Shown: positions 44,121 through 53,622 of the stretch, in pieces
Position numbering within the stretch: the stretch's first letter is position 1
Layout of the letters: every line of letters begins with the position of its first letter
Assembly: GCA_020633955.1 (NCBI GenBank)
Contig: JACKCP010000002.1
Location: forward strand, 186,001-250,000
Source: Desulfobacteraceae bacterium
GTDB taxonomy: Bacteria; Desulfobacterota; Desulfobacteria; Desulfobacterales; JACKCP01
Direction: 5' to 3'
Length of the DNA stretch: 64,000 bases
Translations under genes and position numbers: made by a program
The notes under the pieces: model-generated
What the model was told of the DNA's origin: nothing
Database searches by the model: none
Seen by the model: only the letters and a program-made list of their open reading frames with translations

Positions 44121-45293
44121 ATTATTATTTCAGATGTAATTATAATAGGTGCAGGTGCTTCAGGTTTAGTCTGCGGTCTTGAAGCGTCAAAAAGAGGCAG
44201 AAAAACAATATTTATAGATCACAATAATAGTGCCGGGGCAAAACTATTAATAACCGGCGGAGGCAAATGCAATTTTACAAACAAAAATATTGAGTCCCAC
44301 AATTATATTTCAAATAATCCACATTTCGTTAAATCAGCACTTGCACGATTTACACAAAATGATTTTATATCCATTATTGAAAAAAACAGGATTGAATATG
44401 AAGAAAGAAATCTTGGTCAACTTTTTTTAAAATCAAGCTCAAATCAGATTCTTGATCTTTTTTTAAATGAGCTCAAAAAATATAAATCAAAATTTTATCT
44501 AAATACTAAAATTGAATGGGTAAAAAAAACAAACAATGATTTTTTAGTAAATACTAATAAAGGTCTTTTCAAATCAAAATCACTTGTTGTTTCAACAGGT
44601 GGAATTTCTTTCCCACAAACAGGGGCCAGCCCAATTGGATATGAAATTGCAGAAAAATTTGGAATTAATACAATTAAGCCTATGCCAGGACTTGTCCCGC
44701 TCACATTTTTACCAGATGATAAAAAAAAATTTGCTCATCTTTCAGGCATTTCAGTAAATGCTCTTGTAAAAACCGACAAAATTTCATTTAAAGAAAATAT
44801 TTTATTTACACATAAAGGACTCAGCGGACCTGCCTGCCTTCAGATTTCACTTTATATTAAACAAGGCAGACCTTTTTATATTGACTTTCTTCCTGAAAAC
44901 AAAATTGAAAATGAGCTCAAAAACCAAAAAACATCTCAAAAAACCACAAAAAATTTTATATCTGAATTTTTGCCAAAAAACCTTGTTGAAGCAGTTTTTA
45001 AAAAAAATTTAAAAGACAAAAAGCTAAAATCACTCACTGATTTTGATATAGAATCTATATCAGATCAAATTCACAATTTTAAAATTTTACCTGCAGGAAA
45101 CCTTGGATTTACAAAGGCTGAAGTAACTATTGGAGGAGTTGACTGCAATGAAATATCTTCAAAAACAATGGAGTCTTTAAAAGTTGAGGGACTTTTTTTT
45201 ACAGGGGAAGTTCTTGATGTCACAGGATGGCTTGGAGGATATAACCTCCAGTGGGCCTGGTCTTCAGGATGGTGTGCCGGACAGTTTGTGTAG
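44121..45293 (+). CDS. BaiN/HI0933-type FAD-dependent oxidoreductase, apparent ATT start
   Basis: An intact 390-aa flavoprotein of the HI0933/BaiN (YhiN) family. The N-terminal dinucleotide motif is VIIIGAGASGLVCGL, followed by TGGGKCNFTN (about residue 49), STGGISFPQTGA, and the C-terminal GEVLDVTGWLGGYNLQWAWSSG, all diagnostic. No ATG, GTG or TTG exists in frame between a stop at 44106-44108 and an ATG at 44682 deep in the protein. An AAAAGG ribosome site at 44107-44112 is 8 bp from ATT at 44121, which I take as the start; ATC at 44118 is an alternative. The reaction of the family is not well defined. Confidence 0.8.
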   Translation: MIISDVIIIGAGASGLVCGLEASKRGRKTIFIDHNNSAGAKLLITGGGKCNFTNKNIESHNYISNNPHFVKSALARFTQNDFISIIEKNRIEYEERNLGQLFLKSSSNQILDLFLNELKKYKSKFYLNTKIEWVKKTNNDFLVNTNKGLFKSKSLVVSTGGISFPQTGASPIGYEIAEKFGINTIKPMPGLVPLTFLPDDKKKFAHLSGISVNALVKTDKISFKENILFTHKGLSGPACLQISLYIKQGRPFYIDFLPENKIENELKNQKTSQKTTKNFISEFLPKNLVEAVFKKNLKDKKLKSLTDFDIESISDQIHNFKILPAGNLGFTKAEVTIGGVDCNEISSKTMESLKVEGLFFTGEVLDVTGWLGGYNLQWAWSSGWCAGQFV

Positions 45294-45359
45294 AAAGGGA
45301 TGTAAACACGAAGAGGCAGACTTTTAAACCTGACCCTTCGTATCTACAACCAGATCTAA

Positions 45360-45701
45360 CTATTCACCTGCAGATGTGTCTGCACTGGCAATGTTTTTTT
45401 CAAGAAAATCTTTTCTGGCCATAAGAGAATGAAGGGAATAAAGTGTTCCAAGGACTTCGCCTTCAACCATTTTCCCTGATGCCATACGCTCCTTGATTTT
45501 TAAGATTTCACTTTCGCACTCTGAAAGTTCATCTTCTGGATTAACTTCTGTTTCTGCCAAAGGAAGCGTTAATGTATTTCCTGATGCAAAATTGTCTGAA
45601 TTTGATGATGTTTTTTCTGAAAAGGACAGACAGCCAACTGTTGATGCAAATAATGCTGCAGCTGTCATATTAAACATGATGTTTTTAATGTTTGTTTTCA
45701 T
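45360..45701 (-). CDS. Small putative lipoprotein of unknown function
   Basis: A 113-aa secreted protein with an N-terminal signal (residues 1-23) and a candidate lipobox STVGC, whose -3 residue is unusual for a lipobox, so lipid attachment is uncertain. The mature part is acidic, with an alpha-helical segment at residues 57-105. I do not recognise a family. Its role cannot be given. Confidence 0.6.
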   Translation of the reverse strand: MKTNIKNIMFNMTAAALFASTVGCLSFSEKTSSNSDNFASGNTLTLPLAETEVNPEDELSECESEILKIKERMASGKMVEGEVLGTLYSLHSLMARKDFLEKNIASADTSAGE

Positions 45702-46044
45702 TTCTTTTTGTATTTCTCTCAGTTTTGGTTTTTTAATGATTTGAAAATTTTTGCAAAAGGATTATAAATCTAAATTTTTTTTATTCAACATCCCCCTTTC
45801 TGCCTAACAGGCTATTTTCATTGGTTTAAAACTAAAAAAAGTTATTACCTCAACAAGAAATCGGCAATAACTGTATAAGTCTTTTACCACTAAACTCAAA
45901 CAAGTCAATATAAATAATACTGCAGATTAAATTTTTTTTCTTCTTTGAGCCAAAATAAAACCAAAAAAATATTTAACCATAATTTCAAACAGTTATTTAA
46001 TACAAAAAAAATAAATTTATGACCATTCAGTCATCCAGGATTTA
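45702..46044. other. AT-rich non-coding gap
   Basis: About 340 bp without a gene. Only a weak hairpin (GTTATT/AATAAC at about 45841-45871) is visible. It probably holds the promoter of the small lipoprotein gene. Confidence 0.4.
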
Positions 46045-47181
46045 TCAGGAAGGATTATTTTTCCAGAGTTCAGCTTCCTTTATAAGTCTCACCCTGTCCT
46101 CTTCATGCCGGTTAAACTGCCTTACCAGCTCCCATTTTGCATCAAGGGACTGAGGCATAATTTCAGTTCCGTCATTACCATAATCAATGGATCGTTTAAG
46201 ACACATGCTGCATATATCATTTGAAAGATAGCCTTTTTTTCTGAATTTTCTGAAATCTTTTTTGTTCCAGATTTTTGTAAGACTTTCTTCATAAATATTG
46301 CCAAAGCATTTATTTATAAGTTCTTTTTTAATTCCTCTTTCATAAATAAACACACCTTCTTCAACAGGAACACCTAAAAAAACACAAGGGAAAACCCTGC
46401 CGTCGGAGCCTATAAAAAGTGTTTTTTCAATATTTTCGCTGCACCTTTCCTTTAAAATAAAAGGAGATACAAGATGATAATTGATATCAATACCTGTTTT
46501 ATTTTTAAAACAGCTGAGCCTTGATTTTAAAACTTCAAACTCTTCTTCTGTTTTTGAAAGAAAAGCCTCTTTTTCCATCTCTTTTGTACAGCAGAGGGAG
46601 AGCGAACTTAAAACCACCTGGTCAGGATTAACAGCTTTTAAAAACTGCTCAGATAAAAAGAAATTATCTGCACTTGATTTTAATGCAATATTTGCCAGAT
46701 GAATTTTTGGAAGTACTTTATTTTTATCAGTTTTCAGAGATTTAATTTTCCAGATTTTTTCCTCTATCATTGAAAGGCTTGTATTTTTTCTTGTAAAATC
46801 ATTATCAAAACTGCTTAAACCAGCAGTAGAAACTGCAAGGTAGTCAAGCTCTAAATCAACTACTGCCTCCATTATTTCATCATTTAAAAGAGTTGCATTT
46901 GTTGTTGTCCCCACCATAAATCCTTTTGATTTTATTTTTTTCAGAATTTTCAAAAAATCGGGATTTAAAAACGGTTCCCCCCAGCCCTGAAGGTGAATAT
47001 ATGTTTTTGGAGAAAGCTCTGATAAAACAGAATCAACAGCTTTTTCATCAATAAAATTTCTTTTAATTTTTTCCTTGAAAATTGTTTGAGGACAATAAAT
47101 GCAGGAGGCGTTGCAAAAAGAGCTGACCTCTATCTGGACCCAGTCAAGCTTTGGGAAAAACAAAGGTTTTTTAAAGAGCAT
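46045..47181 (-). CDS. Radical SAM/SPASM domain protein
   Basis: A 378-aa radical SAM enzyme. The SAM cluster motif CNASCIYC (CX3CX2C, about residues 22-29) is followed by QGWGEPFLNP (the GGEP-like SAM-binding strand). The C-terminal SPASM-type cysteines occur in CSENIEK, RVFPCVF, CFGNI and CSMCLKR. It probably modifies a peptide or protein or makes a cofactor. No obvious precursor peptide or partner is next to it. Confidence 0.88.
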   Translation of the reverse strand: MLFKKPLFFPKLDWVQIEVSSFCNASCIYCPQTIFKEKIKRNFIDEKAVDSVLSELSPKTYIHLQGWGEPFLNPDFLKILKKIKSKGFMVGTTTNATLLNDEIMEAVVDLELDYLAVSTAGLSSFDNDFTRKNTSLSMIEEKIWKIKSLKTDKNKVLPKIHLANIALKSSADNFFLSEQFLKAVNPDQVVLSSLSLCCTKEMEKEAFLSKTEEEFEVLKSRLSCFKNKTGIDINYHLVSPFILKERCSENIEKTLFIGSDGRVFPCVFLGVPVEEGVFIYERGIKKELINKCFGNIYEESLTKIWNKKDFRKFRKKGYLSNDICSMCLKRSIDYGNDGTEIMPQSLDAKWELVRQFNRHEEDRVRLIKEAELWKNNPS

Positions 47182-47198
47182 GGCGTACTCCTTTACTT

Positions 47199-47223
47199 GA
47201 AAAGACGGATTAACCGTCTTTTC
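47199..47223 (-). terminator. Terminator after the phosphofructokinase gene
   Basis: Perfect 10-bp stem GAAAAGACGG/CCGTCTTTTC with a 5-nt loop. It lies between the phosphofructokinase stop and the radical SAM start. Confidence 0.65.
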
Positions 47224-47227
47224 ATAA

Positions 47228-49246
47228 TCAGGAATTAAGGGACAAAATCATTGGAGGGATATGCTTTTTATCTTTACAAAGAATATCAGGATCAGGGTCC
47301 CTTACCTTATCTTCCCCGGGATAAATACCAAGCCATTCATCCCGCATGGATTTGAGTCTTTTGAATGCAGGAGAATCAAGATCAACAAGTGATTTTTCTA
47401 TAACAAGATCAAGCTTTCCCTTCCTTTCTTCAAGATGCATAAGGGGTGCGATTGGAATACCTCCCGGCTCCCACATTGAAAAGTCCTTTTCAAGATGCCT
47501 TACACAGGCCATATAGCCGCTGCATCCGCTTAAAATAAGAAAAAAGGAGGTCGCTCCAAGATTATAGGTATAGTTTGAATCAAATGCAGTTGGATCTGCT
47601 CCTCTTCCGTCATATCCGTAAAAATGGGTCTGCATTTTAAATTTTGGAATGGTTTTTTCAAATATCTTCACAACTGCCCTTGGGGAATCTTCATCATTTG
47701 AAATAAGGTTGGCATCAATAAGAGCCTGCCTTAAGGTTTTTTTGGAAATAATTTCCTTTTTTCTCAAAAGGAATTTATCTGAAAAACTGTTTTCAAAAAC
47801 GGCACTGGCGTAACGTTCAGGGTCAAGGCCTGCTTCTTTCATCCTTTTTAAATACCAGTTTCTTTCAATCCCGAGTTTATAGGTTCCGTTGTCCTTTAAA
47901 ATTTTTAAGTAATCTGTTACAAGACCCATTATTATTCTGTCAGTCTCAACCTGGGAAAACTGGAAATTGCCGTGATTATCCCTTTCCATCAACAGCCCTT
48001 CCTTAAAAAAGTCAGGAATATCATTGAAAAGATCATCATCTCTTGATGTCCAGACTGTTATAAGACCATCTTCCTGGGCCTGCCTTGCCATTCTTCTAAG
48101 ATAATCGAGTTTTAAATCAAGAAGGGGAAAATCCGAATGGAAATCATTGTCATGGGTTTTATTATAGTCTGAAATAACTGCATTAAGCTTTATTATAAAT
48201 GTCTGAATTTCATTTATAAACTCTAAAAGTCCCTCAGGAATAACAAGAATACCGTAATTTTTACCCATTGCAGCTCTTTTGACTATAAGATCACAAATTG
48301 TTCTTGAAAGATGGCGAAGAGTCATTCCATAGGCTGAATAATCTCTTTCCTTATTAATTGATTTTTCAAGCTTTGATTTATCTACATAGTCTGCAAGCTC
48401 CTCACCTATAAGAACCATATTAGGATGTGTCTGAAGACCTACTTCAAGTGCAAGATGGCTTGCAACCCTTCCCATGACCTTGCATATATGCCAGTACTTA
48501 ACGTCTGAGGCAGCATCTGTCTGAAGATTTTTGATATTTATTGCAAATGATCTTGCAGCAGAATGAAAACCAAAAGAAATCGGACATAAAACCTTGCCGT
48601 TTATATCCTTGATCTGAATATCACCGTCTATTGTTTTGGGAACTCCTATAACCTGAATACCCTGATTGTAAAATGACTGGGCAAGAAAAGCCGCATTTGT
48701 ATTTGAATCATCTCCCCCTATTATAACAAGGGAATCCAGCTTCATTTCCTTGCAGGTTTTAAGACATTTTTCCTTTTTTTCTTCAGTATCAATTTTAGTA
48801 CGGCCTGTCTTGAGCATGGAAAAGCCGCCCTTGTTTCTGTACTTGTTTACAGTATCAGAGTCAACTTCAATATAATGGCCTTCAATTATACCTTCAGGTC
48901 CCCTTAAAAAACCAAAAATCCTGTTTTCAGGATTTGCACCCTTTGCCAGATCAAAAAGACCGGCAATTACATTATGGCCCCCGGGAGCTGGTCCTCCAGA
49001 AAAAACAACTCCTATTCTCCGTGGAGAAATTCTGTCAATTTTTTTTCCCTTATTTTCATTATTAAAGGATAAAAACCTGTTTTTGCAAAGATCAGGCAGA
49101 AGCCTTGCCGCTTCAGGGTGAATATCAAATTCAATTGAGAAATCATTCTCTGAATATATTTCTTCGCTTTCAAACACCAAACATTTGGGGGGATTGTAAC
49201 TGCACCTGTTTTCAAAAAAACCGGATTCCAAATTCTTATCCAGCAT
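47228..49246 (-). CDS. Diphosphate-dependent (PPi-type) 6-phosphofructokinase
   Basis: A roughly 672-aa phosphofructokinase of the long PPi-dependent type. The nucleotide/PPi loop is FSGGPAPGGHN (about residue 75). The GGDDSN segment, with aspartate in place of the ATP-type glycine, and the PKTIDGD catalytic motif (about residue 205) both indicate PPi use. It interconverts fructose 6-phosphate and fructose 1,6-bisphosphate reversibly. The ATG at 49246, with GGAGG upstream, is preferred. An ATG at 49264 overlaps the stop of the GGDEF gene in an ATGA junction and could add 6 residues. Confidence 0.9.
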   Translation of the reverse strand: MLDKNLESGFFENRCSYNPPKCLVFESEEIYSENDFSIEFDIHPEAARLLPDLCKNRFLSFNNENKGKKIDRISPRRIGVVFSGGPAPGGHNVIAGLFDLAKGANPENRIFGFLRGPEGIIEGHYIEVDSDTVNKYRNKGGFSMLKTGRTKIDTEEKKEKCLKTCKEMKLDSLVIIGGDDSNTNAAFLAQSFYNQGIQVIGVPKTIDGDIQIKDINGKVLCPISFGFHSAARSFAINIKNLQTDAASDVKYWHICKVMGRVASHLALEVGLQTHPNMVLIGEELADYVDKSKLEKSINKERDYSAYGMTLRHLSRTICDLIVKRAAMGKNYGILVIPEGLLEFINEIQTFIIKLNAVISDYNKTHDNDFHSDFPLLDLKLDYLRRMARQAQEDGLITVWTSRDDDLFNDIPDFFKEGLLMERDNHGNFQFSQVETDRIIMGLVTDYLKILKDNGTYKLGIERNWYLKRMKEAGLDPERYASAVFENSFSDKFLLRKKEIISKKTLRQALIDANLISNDEDSPRAVVKIFEKTIPKFKMQTHFYGYDGRGADPTAFDSNYTYNLGATSFFLILSGCSGYMACVRHLEKDFSMWEPGGIPIAPLMHLEERKGKLDLVIEKSLVDLDSPAFKRLKSMRDEWLGIYPGEDKVRDPDPDILCKDKKHIPPMILSLNS

Positions 49247-49260
49247 TAAACCTCCATTTT

Positions 49261-50856
49261 TCATTTACCTGCAACAACCTTGTTTCTTCCGCTGTTCTTT
49301 GCCTCGTACATTGCTTTATCAAGCCTTGAAAAAAGGGAATCATACCCGGAATCCCCTTCTTTTATCTCACATACACCAAGACTTACAGTAATTGTTATTT
49401 TTTCCTTTTTATATACAAATGAGATTTCTTCAATAGTTTTTCTAATTTTTTCTGCAACATTGAATGCTCCTTCCTGATTTGTTTCCGGAAGAAGAACTGC
49501 AAATTCCTCTCCTCCATACCTTGCAAGAAAATCTGAAAGCCTTAAGAGAGGTCCAACTCTTTTTATAATTTCAGTAAGGCATTTGTCGCCGATATCATGC
49601 CCGTATGAATCATTAATATTTTTAAAATGATCAACATCAAATAATATCATTGAAAATTTTGTCTTATACCTGAAAAATCTTTCAATTTCCTCTTTTACTC
49701 TTTTATCGTAAGCACGTCTGTTATAGGCTCCAGTGAGGGGATCAAGCAAAAGATCCTTTTCCATTTTTTTGATATTTTGCTCTGCATTTTCCATTTCCTT
49801 CTTGAATATCATTAATTTCTGCTGCATTTCAGAAAATTTCTTCTTTACCTCTTCCTGATGCTTTTTATCCTCGGTATTTTTTCTGTGAATAACAATTTTT
49901 ATGGTATTCAGCTTTGAAACAACAGCATTTTTAACTTCTTCAAGACTCTGGCTCATGGACACATTTTTGTTCAGATCATTTAAATGATTCTCCAGAATTG
50001 AAGTAAAACTGCTGTTTGCTCCCTCAATATGTTCAGAATCATCAATATATGATTTCAACAGCTGATCTTCAACTTCAAGAAGCCTTTGCCCAATCTCCTT
50101 AATGAATTTGGCTGCCTCTTCTCTGTCATCATCTACAGACTTGAGATAAACCTTCAGGATATCAAGAATCTTTGATCTGGCCATAAAAAAATCATCAGCT
50201 GATGACAGCTGACTGATTTTTGATCCAAGGTCGCTTAAGTCCTCAACGCATACTGAGCCGACTGCAAGATTAAGCTTTTCAATTATATCCTTGTAGGTTT
50301 CCCTTAAAAGCTCAATATACTCGCCCCTCTCACCCTCATCAAGACCCTTTGCCTGGGAAAACTTCAGTTTTTTAAAAAAACTTTTTTTATCTTCTTCCCT
50401 GAGATTTTCTTCAATATCAGATTTTAAAATATTATTTTTCAGGCTTGAAAGCTCATTTTCAAAAACATCTGTGCCTGAATCCTTTTTTATAAACTTCCTG
50501 AATCTTTCAATATATTCCCTTGAAGACTCAGAAGCTGATGATTTGGCAAAATCAGTAAAAAAAAGGAGTGCCTTTTTAAACACTTCCCTTTCTTTTTCCC
50601 TTTTGTCGGAAAGCTCTTCATAATCTCTGAAAAACTGATTTTTCTGATTTTCAAGACGAGCGTATTTTTCCTGAAGTTCAGCAAATGATTTTGAGTTTTT
50701 ATAGTCCTCATAACTTCCTGAGTCAAAAAGAAATTTTTTAGACAACAGTTCCCTGGAAAGATTTTCAATATTCATTTCCATTTTTTTTGAGGCTATGGTT
50801 CTTATTGCTTCAATGGATGCCTTGGCAAATTCTTGTGCTTTTTTTGCATTGTCCAT
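49261..50856 (-). CDS. GGDEF-domain diguanylate cyclase with long coiled-coil N-terminus
   Basis: A 531-aa cyclic di-GMP synthase. About 360 residues of charged, coiled-coil helix precede a GGDEF domain with the catalytic motif GGEEF (RYGGEEFAVLLPE) and an RXXD inhibitory site (RLSD) in the standard position. No membrane segment or sensor domain is seen; the helical region may be the input module. Its stop overlaps the phosphofructokinase start region, so c-di-GMP signalling and glycolysis genes share one transcript. Confidence 0.9.
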   Translation of the reverse strand: MDNAKKAQEFAKASIEAIRTIASKKMEMNIENLSRELLSKKFLFDSGSYEDYKNSKSFAELQEKYARLENQKNQFFRDYEELSDKREKEREVFKKALLFFTDFAKSSASESSREYIERFRKFIKKDSGTDVFENELSSLKNNILKSDIEENLREEDKKSFFKKLKFSQAKGLDEGERGEYIELLRETYKDIIEKLNLAVGSVCVEDLSDLGSKISQLSSADDFFMARSKILDILKVYLKSVDDDREEAAKFIKEIGQRLLEVEDQLLKSYIDDSEHIEGANSSFTSILENHLNDLNKNVSMSQSLEEVKNAVVSKLNTIKIVIHRKNTEDKKHQEEVKKKFSEMQQKLMIFKKEMENAEQNIKKMEKDLLLDPLTGAYNRRAYDKRVKEEIERFFRYKTKFSMILFDVDHFKNINDSYGHDIGDKCLTEIIKRVGPLLRLSDFLARYGGEEFAVLLPETNQEGAFNVAEKIRKTIEEISFVYKKEKITITVSLGVCEIKEGDSGYDSLFSRLDKAMYEAKNSGRNKVVAGK

Positions 50857-50902
50857 AATATACCTGTATTTTAAATATCCGGATTTAAAAAATCACAAAA
50901 AA

Positions 50903-51055
50903 CTGCTACTAAGTGATCGAGTGAAAACCAGTATTTTTTGTTCAGCAGTGAAAAGATGAAAATTTAACCCTTATCCTGGACAGTTGGTTTTCAGGATTAA
51001 ATTTTAATCTGAGATCGAAATGGACAAAAAAGACAGTTTTCTTTCAGTTACAGCT
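50903..51055. repeat. Repeat B, copy 5 (best full copy)
   Basis: An imperfect palindrome of about 150 bp. The left arm is GAGTGAAAACCAGTATTTTT then TGTTCAG. The right arm is TGGACAAAAAAGACAGTTTT then CTTTCAG. Inner arms AATTTAACCC and GATTAAATTTTAATC pair. It lies between the divergent diguanylate cyclase and nitroreductase genes. Confidence 0.7.
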
Positions 51056-51145
51056 TAAACTCTATTATTACCAATATTGGAAGAAAAGAAAAAGTTAAAA
51101 ACTGTTTATTTTTCATTTTAATCATAATCAACAGGAGGATAAAAA

Positions 51146-51673
51146 ATGTTTTTTGAACTAATAAGAAACAGAAGAAGTTCAAGATCTTTCGAGGATAAAA
51201 AAATAGATTCTGAAATTATTGATTTAATAAAGGAAGCAGCACTAAGAGCCCCTTCATCAAGATCACTTAACCCATGGGAATTTATTTTTTCAACAGACCA
51301 GACAATTATTGAAAAACTTTCAAGGGCAAAGACACACGGTTCGTCATTTTTAAAAAGTGCGGCCCTTGCAGTTACAATAGCTGCAGATCCAAAAAAGTGT
51401 GATGTGTGGATTGAAGACTCAGCAATTGCATCAATTTATATTCAGCTGGCATGCGAGGCACTTGGTCTTAAAAGCTGCTGGTGTCAGATAAGAAAACGGG
51501 AACACGACAATAGCCTTAGCGCTGAAGATTATGTTAAACAAGTACTTGGAATACCGGAAAATTTAAGGGTTTTATCAATTATTGGAACCGGATTTCCGGC
51601 AGGTCCTGTTAAAGGACACGATATCTCATATGTACAAAACCAGCTTGATAAAATTCACACTGACAAGTTCTAA
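51146..51673 (+). CDS. Nitroreductase-family FMN protein
   Basis: A 175-aa nitroreductase-like flavoprotein. Typical FMN-binding segments are present: RRSSRSFEDKKI at the start, RAPSSRSLNPWEFIF (about residue 36), and the C-terminal IIGTGFPAG. The family reduces nitro compounds, quinones or related substrates with NAD(P)H. A GGAGGA ribosome site precedes the ATG. It is a single gene with a terminator-like hairpin after it. Confidence 0.9.
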   Translation: MFFELIRNRRSSRSFEDKKIDSEIIDLIKEAALRAPSSRSLNPWEFIFSTDQTIIEKLSRAKTHGSSFLKSAALAVTIAADPKKCDVWIEDSAIASIYIQLACEALGLKSCWCQIRKREHDNSLSAEDYVKQVLGIPENLRVLSIIGTGFPAGPVKGHDISYVQNQLDKIHTDKF

Positions 51674-51680
51674 AAAACAG

Positions 51681-51706
51681 CAAGGGCAAAATTTATTTTG
51701 CCCTTG
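51681..51706. terminator. Hairpin between convergent nitroreductase and panP
   Basis: Perfect 11-bp stem CAAGGGCAAAA/TTTTGCCCTTG with a 4-nt loop, between the two stop codons. Confidence 0.75.
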
Positions 51707-51712
51707 AACATA

Positions 51713-53350
51713 CTAGATCATTGACTTGCAGTGTTTTTCAAATATTTCTTCCTGCTCATCAAGGACTTCCTTTAAAATATCAATATTTGTAAGGGGATTC
51801 ATTAAAACAGCCCGTAAAACAACAATTTCCTCTGAATCCTCTTTCCTTTTAAGGGCTGTACGTGAAACAAAACTCTTACCTCTTTCCCTCTGGATTCTTT
51901 GAATATTGATATTTATCTCATTTAGCTTTTCCTGGATCTCTGCTCTCTCCCTGCCTGTTCTTGACAAAAGATCCTGCTTGATTCTTGTTGGACAGTACCT
52001 GTAGGTAAGAATATTGAGTTTTGGAGAAGTAACAAGCTGAAAATTTTCCCTTTTTCTTATTTCCTCGGCAAATTCCATGGCAAGCTCTATACCGTGATCT
52101 ATGAGCATTCCATAACCACGTTTGCCAAGAAGCTCGAATGCGCCGTGAAGTATAAGGGAATTTGCTTCCTTTGAACCTGAAATGGACTTGATACCAAGAT
52201 CAACAGAACCTTTTCTTATTATGTATTTTGCATAATATGCAACAGCATCCATATGTTTTGGATCTTTAAAGAATACCATTCCGCAGGTCATGGGCATATA
52301 AAACTGCTTGTGTCCGTCTATTGTTACAGAGTCGGCAAGCTCTATTCCTTTAAGAAGCTTTGCATACTTTTCACTGGTAAGTGTAGGGCCTCCCCAGGCA
52401 GCATCAACATGAAAATGAATATTGTTTTTTCTGCAGATATCCGCCATTTCGCACAAAGGATCAATATGGCCTGTTTCTGTTGTTCCAGCAACACCTACAA
52501 CAGCAAGAATCTTTGTTTTTCTGTCCCTTGTAAATGTGTCAATTTTTTCTTTCAAGTCATTTATAAGAACTGTACCGTCACAGTCAGATGCAACACGAAC
52601 TATATTGGAATTGCCTATTCCAAGAATTCCTCCAGCCTTGGTAAGTGAATAATGCCCCCTCTGGGACACAAGAACAACAGCTCTTTCTATATCATAAGCC
52701 TTATATGCACTGAAAAGTCCTTCCTTTTCAACCCCGTCAAACCCGTCTTTTGGACCAAGAGCAGTATTTCTTGCAACCCAGAGGGCTGTCATGTTTGCGG
52801 CAGTTCCGCCTTCGGTAAAGCAGCCAAGAGTTGTATCAACTGACTGGACATTGTCATTGTAAAATTTTTCGTCCAGGTCATAAATAAGTCTGTGAACCTT
52901 TGCTGCAAGCTGTCTTTCAATAACAGAAACAACTTTTGAGGTTTCAAGCTTTACGACATTCTGGTTCAAAGCTGCAACAAGGGCCTTTAAAATAACCATG
53001 AAAGAAGGAATTGCTGCGGTCATATGGCCAACAAAATAAGGAGATGATACATTTACCGCGTGGGGAGCTATTTCATCAATTATTTCAGAAATAACTTCTG
53101 TAAGCTTTTTCTGGGGAATATCAGAAATTCTGGTGTCAGTGTATGACAGTGCAAGTTTTTTTAAATCAATTGCCTCTGTTACGCCTACATGATCGTGGAG
53201 AAATTCCTGCAGCCCGAACAGAATCTGCTGCATGTAGAAGAATAATTTTTCTTTATCTGCCTGTGTTTCATAGCATATAAATTTACGAACCAGCTTATCC
53301 CACTCTGTTGCGGTTTTGCTGAAACTTTTTGCCTGCTTCAAATAATTCAT
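51713..53350 (-). CDS. panP: Pyridoxal-phosphate-dependent decarboxylase, PanP (aspartate 1-decarboxylase) type
   Basis: A roughly 545-aa group II PLP decarboxylase. The PLP lysine lies in SVTIDGHKQFYMPMTCGMVFFKDP, the PanP-type signature, with a HVDAAWGGP segment (about residue 310) upstream and the ATTETGHIDP loop. PanP makes beta-alanine from aspartate for pantothenate and CoA synthesis. The ATG at 53350, with GGGGG upstream, is preferred to a TTG at 53365. A related glutamate or diaminobutyrate decarboxylase remains possible. Confidence 0.85.
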   Translation of the reverse strand: MNYLKQAKSFSKTATEWDKLVRKFICYETQADKEKLFFYMQQILFGLQEFLHDHVGVTEAIDLKKLALSYTDTRISDIPQKKLTEVISEIIDEIAPHAVNVSSPYFVGHMTAAIPSFMVILKALVAALNQNVVKLETSKVVSVIERQLAAKVHRLIYDLDEKFYNDNVQSVDTTLGCFTEGGTAANMTALWVARNTALGPKDGFDGVEKEGLFSAYKAYDIERAVVLVSQRGHYSLTKAGGILGIGNSNIVRVASDCDGTVLINDLKEKIDTFTRDRKTKILAVVGVAGTTETGHIDPLCEMADICRKNNIHFHVDAAWGGPTLTSEKYAKLLKGIELADSVTIDGHKQFYMPMTCGMVFFKDPKHMDAVAYYAKYIIRKGSVDLGIKSISGSKEANSLILHGAFELLGKRGYGMLIDHGIELAMEFAEEIRKRENFQLVTSPKLNILTYRYCPTRIKQDLLSRTGRERAEIQEKLNEININIQRIQRERGKSFVSRTALKRKEDSEEIVVLRAVLMNPLTNIDILKEVLDEQEEIFEKHCKSMI

Positions 53351-53622
53351 CAAATTTGCCCCCAAAATTTGCTTCTTTTCCCAGACCAGACTAATTAAGC
53401 ATTAATTTTTTAAAAACACAATATTAATATAAGAAAATTTCACCCCATCCAAAATCCATTAGCTTGACATAAACCAATTATCATTCTATTAATTTCAGGT
53501 TATATAATTATCTGCCGGTGATTTTAACCTGACATAAAAGTCATTAGCACCAGGTTAGGTCAGGGTAAAGTTTTTTTTTAAGTTTAATTTTTTTTGTCAC
53601 TCGAAACTTTTCAGGCTGCAAC

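Noticed and set aside
44682..45293. Short 203-aa gene beginning at ATG 44682
   Set aside because: The same frame continues upstream without stops to the FAD-binding motif, so this ATG is internal.
45360..47181. Small protein plus radical SAM enzyme as a RiPP precursor/maturase pair
   Set aside because: The small protein has a Sec-type signal and lipobox-like end, is 340 bp away, and shows no core-peptide features.
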